Origin: an uncultured Christensenellaceae bacterium
GTDB lineage: Bacteria > Bacillota > Clostridia > Christensenellales > Borkfalkiaceae
Reading direction: 5' to 3'
NCBI GenBank assembly: GCA_910587005.1
Contig: CAJULB010000004.1
Location: forward strand, 62,001-126,000
DNA length: 64,000 bases
The stretch's first letter is position 1, and each line of letters opens with the position of its first letter. Made by a program: the position numbers and the translations under genes. Below, in pieces: positions 18,112 to 24,521 of the stretch. The notes beneath the pieces are model-generated. The model had not been told where the DNA came from, ran no database searches, and worked only from the letters and a program-made list of their open reading frames with translations.

Positions 18112-19350
18112 TTACGTTTCCTCCGTTGGATTAGGATTTTCTGTATTTGTTTGTTCTTCGCTCGGCTGACTAAGATTCTTGTTTCGCAATTCGTCCGCTT
18201 TAGGATCATTAGCAGGCTTTAAGCCTATAATCTGCCTAATCTCATTCGATGACATGATTTCGTTTCTTGTAAACTTATCAGCCATCTCAGACAATTCACT
18301 AACAGGAACAAGCTTGAACGGGTCATTGAAGAATTGAATCGATTTCTTTTGAGAACGAGCTGTCTTTGTTAAAAACTTTCGTTTCATCTCGTCGACAATT
18401 GCAGAAATTATCGGTTCTATTGCTCGGTTCTGATAATTAAGTAAAGTCTTTTCGTCTGCCGAACCATCCATAATCGACTGAGTGATACCTAACTGGCTAT
18501 ATAGCATACTCGTTAAATATTCAATCTGCTTCATTAGATTGTTATCGACAGCGCGATTTAACTGCGTAATTCTTTCAGTACCATCGGTATAAGCTATACC
18601 ATACTTTGAACCAGATAATTGTTTTTCAATATCTTTTCTTCTATCTTCCGCTTGTTTGCGCCGTGCTTCAGTTTTAATAACATAAGGAAGCTGGATAATT
18701 AAGTCCAACTTCCCAGAACCGCTTTGTTCATCAATAGCGTCTAATATATTAAGTTTTCGTATTAAACGCTGCATTGTTGAGTTCGGCTCGTTAATTACAG
18801 CATATAAAGGATTCTCAATGATGCATATATTTTTCTTAGCTAACGTAATATCTTCTTTGTTGCCGGTTTGCTCATTATAAACTCTAACCTTTACATGTTT
18901 TGGATACCACTCCAAAATCTTTCCGGTTCTTAAACTCAAAATATCATAAGAGCTACTCAACCTAGGATTTATCGTGGTATCAACCGGAACAATAGCTACG
19001 CATCCTTCATCAAGCATCGACATTACAACATCTTGTATAAATGCTCTACCAGTTTGGTCAGCATTTGCTTCAAGTGACAAGCAACTATTTAATCCGGAAT
19101 CGATATCTTCTAAATATCTATCATTCTTGTCTAATTGCACGTGCCTAATTTGTATTGCAGCGACATCTAATGCTATTCGATTGTATACAGATGTAACTAT
19201 TGACCTTTCGTTCCCTCTCGTGAATCTAGGTCTATCCGGTCTATATGTGTAACTCGTTCCGAAATCGACATACCGATATTCTTCGGGCGGATCGCGATTA
19301 AAGAAAGCATTCCAAGCGTTTTTCAGCCTAGAACCCATTGTATTACTCAT
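18112..19350 (-). CDS. Portal protein
   Basis: 412 aa. The dodecameric DNA gateway of the capsid. GNERSIVTSVYNRIALDVAA, IQLPYVIKTEARRKQAEDRR, YGIAYTDGTERITQLNRAVD and QLGITQSIMDGSADEKTLLN are characteristic of HK97/SPP1-like Bacillota portals. The C-terminal NEIRQIIGLKPANDPKADEL motif is also typical. It lies between a HHG-motif protein and the protease-capsid fusion, as expected. Confidence 0.93.
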   Translation of the reverse strand: MSNTMGSRLKNAWNAFFNRDPPEEYRYVDFGTSYTYRPDRPRFTRGNERSIVTSVYNRIALDVAAIQIRHVQLDKNDRYLEDIDSGLNSCLSLEANADQTGRAFIQDVVMSMLDEGCVAIVPVDTTINPRLSSSYDILSLRTGKILEWYPKHVKVRVYNEQTGNKEDITLAKKNICIIENPLYAVINEPNSTMQRLIRKLNILDAIDEQSGSGKLDLIIQLPYVIKTEARRKQAEDRRKDIEKQLSGSKYGIAYTDGTERITQLNRAVDNNLMKQIEYLTSMLYSQLGITQSIMDGSADEKTLLNYQNRAIEPIISAIVDEMKRKFLTKTARSQKKSIQFFNDPFKLVPVSELSEMADKFTRNEIMSSNEIRQIIGLKPANDPKADELRNKNLSQPSEEQTNTENPNPTEET

Positions 19351-19365
19351 TAAATATCTCTCTCC

Positions 19366-19854
19366 TTATGTCTCAACTTTATCTATTACTGTCTTTTTGT
19401 AAGCAACTTTTCCCGAACCATAAATTCCGTTCTTTAATTGCGACATATTGTAGCCTTGATCAGCTAATGCCATAAACACACCGACTTCTCCACGCTTGGC
19501 TACAAACGACACTGTTTTTCCAGAAGGTGAACGCAAACCCGAAACTTTTTCATTCATAAGAGTTGCCATCTTCTGATTGTATGCCATTATTGTAGATGAA
19601 CTTAATTTTCCATTACTTGTATGGGCATTTGGATTTCTCATAAGTTCATTAGCATATTTTGATAACTCTTTGGATGATTTGGCTTTTGCTTTCGCCGTTA
19701 TCTTTTCGCTATTTCGCTTTGCCCATTTTTGGTCTTTCTTGTCAAGCGCTCTTTGACGACGTAAACCAGCTTTTGTGAGGCTTCCGTCTTCATTCTGGTA
19801 GCGTCTTACACCCCAGCGTTGACCAAGAATACCATGATGATATAATTCATCCAT
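19366..19854 (-). CDS. Small structural-region protein with HHGxxGxxWGxRR motif (copy D)
   Basis: 162 aa. The N-terminus LYHHGILGQRWGVRRYQNED is nearly identical to the start of the proteins at 21628 and 22052 and related to that at 22436. The rest (QRALDKKDQKWAKRNSEKIT; LADQGYNMSQLKNGIYG) is different. It lies between large terminase and portal. A shared N-terminal tag before unrelated bodies suggests targeting, for example into the prohead; this is inference. Confidence 0.7.
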   Translation of the reverse strand: MDELYHHGILGQRWGVRRYQNEDGSLTKAGLRRQRALDKKDQKWAKRNSEKITAKAKAKSSKELSKYANELMRNPNAHTSNGKLSSSTIMAYNQKMATLMNEKVSGLRSPSGKTVSFVAKRGEVGVFMALADQGYNMSQLKNGIYGSGKVAYKKTVIDKVET

Positions 19855-19863
19855 AAATTCTCC

Positions 19864-21609
19864 TTAATCAAATGCCTCCCTATTTTCTTTATAAGCAATA
19901 TATGCGTCCATCATAGAAGCAACAGGATCTATTTTTTGGTCATTTCTCTTTTTGAGCAATTTCCTATTTCCATTTGTGTCTTCCATGGTTATACAGTTAC
20001 CCATAGCAAATGTCATTATGTCTTCATCGAACATAAGCATTCTTTCCTCGGATAATTTCTTCAGTTCGCCGAGCGGAACAGATTCCGTTTTAGCACCCTG
20101 AATTACTTTAACTATACCAAATGGACCATTTTCTGCTTCCCATCTATCAACAAACTTCGTTGCATTGTAGGGGTCGTATCCTAAACAACGAACGTCATAT
20201 CCGCATTGGACAATATGATTATCCAAATCTTCATAGACTTCCATCATATCGAGAACCGTACCCTCTAAGACTATTAAACTACCCTCTTCCATAAAAGAGT
20301 TGTATTTCAATCTCATAGCTGCGTGAAGTTTTGTCAAGGTTAACGAACTAATATAGTTTCGAGTCTTAATTCCGAATGAACCATCAGGTAAAGGAAATAA
20401 AAATGTGAACGAGCAAAAATCGTCGCCCCTCGATAAGTCTGCTCCAAGAGCGCAAGCCATTTGCCAGAAATCACTTTTTCTATGTGGCAAGGTTTCCTCA
20501 TAAGTGAAATAATAGGTATAACCTTCCATCGGAATCCCGAATCTTTTTGCCAAAATATCGTTTCTTGTAGCAGGTGCTTTTTCAGCACGCTCAACATCAA
20601 GTTGATATGTCTCATAAGATACAGTTTTACCAATATTTGGCTGGGCTTTAGTCCACATGTCAGGATTAGAAACTTCATCTATAGAATCAAGCTTATACCA
20701 AAATATGGAAACATGAGGATTGACATACTCCCCTTTCAAAATATCCATAAGCTCCATCTTAATGGTATCGCCGCTTCCGTTTCGGACAGTTCCTTCTGAA
20801 CTTGTTGCGACAATTAAATAATCGTCAACTTTTGATGCACCTTGTTCTATCGCGCCTATAACGTCTTCTCTAACATCACCAGATAGCCATTCGTCAACCG
20901 ATGCAACTTTACATCTCAAACCTTGAAGTTTGTTAATTGACATTGGTCTTATTTCCAACAAAGAACCAGTTAAGAAATTCTCAATACCGTTCTTAGTTGA
21001 CGCCAACTTTACACGAAGGGCTTTTGAACCGGTTGTATTCTGTATGGAGCCTTCCGTTAGAAATTGAAAAAGCGGGCCTTTCGCCCGCGTTATAGCTGTT
21101 CTTATAGGTGACATAACCTCGTCAGCTTGTTTCATAGTAGGAGCTGTGGTTATCTGATGCGTAGTTGTTGTGTCTACATTTTCGAAATATGATTGAATAC
21201 AGGAACAATACAACGATTTTGCCGCACCACGTCCAACTATTAAATATTGCTTATTTATTAACCGTTTCTTTATGGACTTCTTTTCGTAATGACCGCCGTG
21301 TCCGTCAGCATTTGGAGTGTATACGCTTCTTTCAACAAAGTAATACCATCCGAAAACCTGCTCTCCCCACAATTTAAACGTGTCTAACAAATGAAGGTCT
21401 GCACCGTCGGTTAATGTTAATTCATTCTCGCAAAAGGCAATCCAGCCTTCTACTTTTTCATCATCATAGTAAATTCCCGGGTTAGCAATCAAATCATCTA
21501 TTCGATTCATCTCCATAGAAATTTCATTATTAACCGGTATTTCACCACGAATTACGGCATCTCGAAACTGGCCGTAATACTTCGGCGTTGCTGTATTCGA
21601 TAATGCCAT
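19864..21609 (-). CDS. terL: Terminase large subunit
   Basis: 581 aa. DNA-packaging motor. ATPase Walker A GRGAAKS (126-132), Walker B KVASVDEW with the catalytic acidic pair, coupling motif YLIVATSSEG, then a nuclease domain starting at LGADLSRGDDFCSF and containing CLGYDPYNATKF. This is the YmfN/Terminase_1 type. The ATG lies inside one of the recurrent ATTCAAAATGG motifs; AAAGGAA is about 12 nt upstream. Confidence 0.95.
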   Translation of the reverse strand: MALSNTATPKYYGQFRDAVIRGEIPVNNEISMEMNRIDDLIANPGIYYDDEKVEGWIAFCENELTLTDGADLHLLDTFKLWGEQVFGWYYFVERSVYTPNADGHGGHYEKKSIKKRLINKQYLIVGRGAAKSLYCSCIQSYFENVDTTTTHQITTAPTMKQADEVMSPIRTAITRAKGPLFQFLTEGSIQNTTGSKALRVKLASTKNGIENFLTGSLLEIRPMSINKLQGLRCKVASVDEWLSGDVREDVIGAIEQGASKVDDYLIVATSSEGTVRNGSGDTIKMELMDILKGEYVNPHVSIFWYKLDSIDEVSNPDMWTKAQPNIGKTVSYETYQLDVERAEKAPATRNDILAKRFGIPMEGYTYYFTYEETLPHRKSDFWQMACALGADLSRGDDFCSFTFLFPLPDGSFGIKTRNYISSLTLTKLHAAMRLKYNSFMEEGSLIVLEGTVLDMMEVYEDLDNHIVQCGYDVRCLGYDPYNATKFVDRWEAENGPFGIVKVIQGAKTESVPLGELKKLSEERMLMFDEDIMTFAMGNCITMEDTNGNRKLLKKRNDQKIDPVASMMDAYIAYKENREAFD

Positions 21610-21627
21610 TTTGAATTTTTATTCCTT

Positions 21628-22017
21628 TTACAAAATTTTGTTTACGTAAGCTTTTGCACCAAGGGTAACAATACCCAAGCTAGCAACAGCAGCAATGCCA
21701 GCCGCAACGGAACTAGCCGCAGCAGCCTGTCCATAGGTTCTCATCTTTGCAGACTTAAGAACTTTGTTCGTGTATTCTCTTCCTCGCTGCTGATTAAGTT
21801 GACTGTATAACTCCGTTCCACGGTTTTTGTTCATTCTATCTTTCAAACCGCCGGGAAGTCCAGCTTTTGTCAATTTCTTAGCGTCGCTTTTAATCTCTGC
21901 TTTTTCGGCTTTTCTTTTTCCCGCTTCAGTCAAAGAGCCGTCTTCGTTCTGATAGCGTCTCACACCCCAGCGTTGACCTTTTACACCGTGATGCATTAAA
22001 TACTGTTGATTACCCAT
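21628..22017 (-). CDS. Small HHGxxGxxWGxRR protein (copy C)
   Basis: 129 aa from the ATG at 22017, chosen because GGAGAA lies 8-9 nt upstream; an in-frame ATG at 22077 has none. N-terminus YLMHHGVKGQRWGVRRYQNE then DGSLTEAGKRK. A basic body follows, then a hydrophobic segment (AAASSVAAGIAAVASLGIV) near the C-terminus, like copies A and B. Tandem paralogue of the next two genes; probably a head-associated or ejected protein. Confidence 0.7.
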   Translation of the reverse strand: MGNQQYLMHHGVKGQRWGVRRYQNEDGSLTEAGKRKAEKAEIKSDAKKLTKAGLPGGLKDRMNKNRGTELYSQLNQQRGREYTNKVLKSAKMRTYGQAAAASSVAAGIAAVASLGIVTLGAKAYVNKIL

Positions 22018-22051
22018 CAATAATTTCTCCATATTATTTAAATTAAATAAC

Positions 22052-22417
22052 TTAGGTATTTTTAAGTATATACCCACCTGTTTCTTCCCAAAGTATATTT
22101 AACATCAGCTTACCGAGCGATTGTTCCACATACTTTTTACCAACAACGGCGGCAGCTGTCAAACCTGCTGTTCCAAGGACAGCTCCAGATGCAATAGCAA
22201 CTTTCTTAGCGACTGCTTTTCTTTTATTAGCAGTAACTTCTCTATATCGTGCTTTGGCTTTAGTGAGCGCCTTCTTTGCTTTTACTTCCTGCTTGGCTTG
22301 ACGCTTCTTACCGGCTGCCGTTAAAGAACCATCATCGTTCTGATACCGTCTTACACCCCAGCGTTGACCTTTTACACCGTGATGAGCAATACTATTTGAA
22401 TAGCTATTCTGATTCAT
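22052..22417 (-). CDS. Small HHGxxGxxWGxRR protein (copy B)
   Basis: 121 aa. N-terminus IAHHGVKGQRWGVRRYQNDD then GSLTAAGKKRQ, highly similar at DNA level to copy C. Lys/Ala-rich helix, then one hydrophobic segment (VAIASGAVLGTAGLTAAAVV). Preceded by GGGTGG. Tandem duplication with copy C is apparent; the tails differ. Confidence 0.7.
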   Translation of the reverse strand: MNQNSYSNSIAHHGVKGQRWGVRRYQNDDGSLTAAGKKRQAKQEVKAKKALTKAKARYREVTANKRKAVAKKVAIASGAVLGTAGLTAAAVVGKKYVEQSLGKLMLNILWEETGGYILKNT

Positions 22418-22435
22418 AAGTTATACCACCCACAT

Positions 22436-22870
22436 TTACTTTTTTAACTGTCTTATCGCAACTGCTATTCCGACAGCCGATGCGCCAATAGCTGTTACGC
22501 TTCCAACTATATCGAGCATGTTACCCAAATAATAAGAACCGCGTCCTCTATCGGCAGATGTTAAATCCGAATATTGTTTTTCCATATTAAGACGATTGAC
22601 TTTTGCTTTTAATTCGGCATCCGTCATAGATGCTAATCCTTTTCTAACTTTCTTAGATGCGGAACGCTCTCTCATTCCATCAATCGCGTCAATGGCTTTT
22701 CCACCTTCTCTAGCAATGCTACTTGAAGAATTGAGGATTTCTTTAGTTTTACCATAGTTGCCAGTAGTCTTATCATACCCTCTTTTCTTTTTTGTCGGAT
22801 GCCCATATCTATCTTTACGAACACCCCACTGCATTCCTTTTACACCGTGGTGCTTTATGAAATTGTCCAT
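22436..22870 (-). CDS. Small HHGxxGxxWGxRK protein (copy A)
   Basis: 144 aa starting at ATG 22870 (AAAGGGG 9 nt upstream) rather than at 22897. FIKHHGVKGMQWGVRKDRYG is the more divergent version of the shared motif. A basic, helical middle (KVRKGLASMTDAELKAKVNR) precedes a C-terminal hydrophobic segment (GSVTAIGASAVGIAVAIRQL). First of three adjacent paralogues upstream of terL. Confidence 0.7.
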   Translation of the reverse strand: MDNFIKHHGVKGMQWGVRKDRYGHPTKKKRGYDKTTGNYGKTKEILNSSSSIAREGGKAIDAIDGMRERSASKKVRKGLASMTDAELKAKVNRLNMEKQYSDLTSADRGRGSYYLGNMLDIVGSVTAIGASAVGIAVAIRQLKK

Positions 22871-22883
22871 AAAAGAAACCCCT

Positions 22884-23225
22884 TTAGTAATCAACAACGG
22901 AATTTATCCGCCATTCATACTCGCTAATACTTTGTTTAATTGATTCGACTACGAATGAACTCGTAGGCGGGTCGAAGATAAGTCTTACTTTCAAATATAC
23001 ATAAGTTCTAATAAATCCGTTTAATGTTAAATTGCTACCAAATATACTCTCCCAAGTAGCAGAGTCATCAGAAATAGCAAAGCCGGATTTTTTACCCACA
23101 CCCAACTGATTGAGTGTAGCAAAAGCGGAATTGATATGTATAATTATGTCCGCATCAAAAGACTTATCATCTGCATTCAATCCGAGTAATTTTTTTATAC
23201 TCGTTAAGATACTTTCTTCATTCAT
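22884..23225 (-). CDS. Head-tail connector-like protein (gp6 type)
   Basis: 113 aa from the ATG at 23225 (GGAGAA upstream; a longer frame to 23267 lacks one). EESILTSIKKLLGLNADDKS, FDADIIIHINSAFATLNQLG and GFIRTYVYLKVRLIFDPPTS fit the gp6-like connector family, whose members form a ring under the portal. Placement before terL rather than after the capsid gene is unusual. Confidence 0.75.
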   Translation of the reverse strand: MNEESILTSIKKLLGLNADDKSFDADIIIHINSAFATLNQLGVGKKSGFAISDDSATWESIFGSNLTLNGFIRTYVYLKVRLIFDPPTSSFVVESIKQSISEYEWRINSVVDY

Positions 23226-23241
23226 ACGATTCTCCAAATAT

Positions 23242-23658
23242 CTAATGTTTCCATGGACAAGTATCATTAGCTCTTCGTTCTAGCAAAGAAATATCTTGCT
23301 CTGTCAAAGACCCATAATGTATTGCCATGTGTGTCGAATGCTTTGTCGTGATTGCGTTTTCAGGATCAAAGATTCGTTTATCTCTATTCATTACTTGTTC
23401 TATTGTAATAGGATTAATATGATGAATGACAATGAAGGTTCCAGTAATGTCGAAACCTTCGACACCTAAATCACATCCATTATCGCGAATGATTATCTCT
23501 CTTCGAAAACTTTTCCATTCTTCCGACCTATACAGAATCTGATTTATGTATCTCGAATGTCCGAATGTTTCAATACCTATACTTGAACATAGTTTTAAAT
23601 AGTTATACCTTTCGATAAATGTTTCGAATTGTATAAGTTCCGAATATGTTTTAATCAT
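23242..23658 (-). CDS. HNH endonuclease (packaging-associated)
   Basis: 138 aa from the ATG at 23658 (GAGGAG upstream); the reading frame extends further, but that part overlaps the small terminase gene. HNH core: IVIHHINPIT with the catalytic His pair, then RIFDPENAITTKHSTHMAIH (Asn and His ligands). HNH proteins beside terminase genes are needed for end-cutting in many cos phages. The start overlaps the previous gene by 8 nt. Confidence 0.85.
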   Translation of the reverse strand: MIKTYSELIQFETFIERYNYLKLCSSIGIETFGHSRYINQILYRSEEWKSFRREIIIRDNGCDLGVEGFDITGTFIVIHHINPITIEQVMNRDKRIFDPENAITTKHSTHMAIHYGSLTEQDISLLERRANDTCPWKH

Positions 23659-24004
23659 CTTCAGGCGGCTCCTCATCATTAGTGTGGTAACCACCGTATT
23701 GCTTCATCGCGTAAAGCGCATTCTTGTACAACTCTTCTGTTCTCTTTGCTGATTCCAGATTTTCAGTTTTTGCTTTTACAAGTTTCTTTTGTTCTGACAA
23801 AATATCTCTTTCCAATCTTCCGCTCGTAGAACCGAGTTTTAAAAAATGTGTAATGACTTGAGATGAGGCTGTACCGTTTCGCAACTGTTCCTCTGCCGCA
23901 TCATAAGCCATAGCAATTAATTGATTCTCCCTTGCTTCCGGCGTCATTCCGCGATGAGTAGGCTTTTTATCTTTCGAAGTTGCTTGCCCGACATTCTTTT
24001 TCAC
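23651..24004 (-). CDS. terS: Putative terminase small subunit
   Basis: 117 aa, GTG start with GGGGAGGA upstream. RGMTPEARENQLIAMAYDAA, then QLRNGTASSQVITHFLKLGS and a long coiled coil (LVKAKTENLESAKRTEELYK) match a family that sits first in the packaging operons of many Clostridia phages. A small-terminase role is inferred from position, coiled coil and HNH/TerL neighbours. No classical HTH was seen. Confidence 0.65.
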   Translation of the reverse strand: MKKNVGQATSKDKKPTHRGMTPEARENQLIAMAYDAAEEQLRNGTASSQVITHFLKLGSTSGRLERDILSEQKKLVKAKTENLESAKRTEELYKNALYAMKQYGGYHTNDEEPPEDD

Positions 24005-24274
24005 CGGATATCCTCCCCTTTCTAAAACTTTGGTGCCACTATTAAATAGTTATATAAGAGTTTAGCGGCGCAATGAAGGACTTTGTTTACCGGAAGCTCA
24101 CTGAAAGGAGAAATAAGGGGGAAAAGTATTGCCTATTCGGCCTTGACATAGCACCTCCAAAGCGCCGCGCACTCACATAAGGATGTAAAAAATCCCGCCG
24201 GAGAAATTTCAAAGACCGGCGCGATACGGGTGGGGGGTGGTTTATCTGCGACACCCCCTATAACCCTTTCTTTG
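24005..24274. other. 270-nt non-coding gap upstream of terS; possible packaging-site region
   Basis: No convincing gene. It holds a terminator (24186-24221), G-runs (GGGTGGGGGGTGG at 24228-24240) and a 20-codon minus-strand frame behind a very good GGAGGTG site (ATG about 24147). A packaging signal (cos or pac) is often next to small terminase, but no specific site can be named. No clear sigma-A promoter was seen for the downstream packaging genes. Confidence 0.4.
24186..24221 (-). terminator. Rho-independent terminator
   Basis: On the minus strand CGCCGG, a 14-nt loop, CCGGCG, then GGATTTTTT. It ends the operon containing the RNAP-like gene and the 81-aa gene, so the packaging/structural genes beyond need read-through or another promoter. 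Confidence 0.7.
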
Positions 24275-24520
24275 TTACGATGTTCTTTCAACTTTCTTGT
24301 AAATGTTTAAAGGATCGTATTTTATTATTTCGTCAATTGCTCTTTCGATTTCTGCATCGTTTTCTTCATCAGTTAATTGATCAGAAGTTTTTGCAATTCG
24401 AGCAAGCAGTTGGCAGGTATGGTGGTGGGCTTCAACATCGAAGCGGTACCACTGGTCGAATTCTGTAAAGGGACAGTACGGGTTGTCAGTTGTTGTAATA
24501 GCTACTCTTCTTCCTTCCAT
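24275..24520 (-). CDS. Conserved phage hypothetical protein
   Basis: 81 aa. GRRVAITTTDNPYCPFTEFD, then WYRFDVEAHHHTCQLLARIA and an acidic helix. Not recognised beyond being of a kind common next to terminase genes in Clostridia phages. The His/Cys pattern (HHHTC) might bind metal. Translationally coupled to the RNAP-like gene (its ATG is 1 nt after that stop). Confidence 0.65.
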   Translation of the reverse strand: MEGRRVAITTTDNPYCPFTEFDQWYRFDVEAHHHTCQLLARIAKTSDQLTDEENDAEIERAIDEIIKYDPLNIYKKVERTS

Positions 24521-24521
24521 A

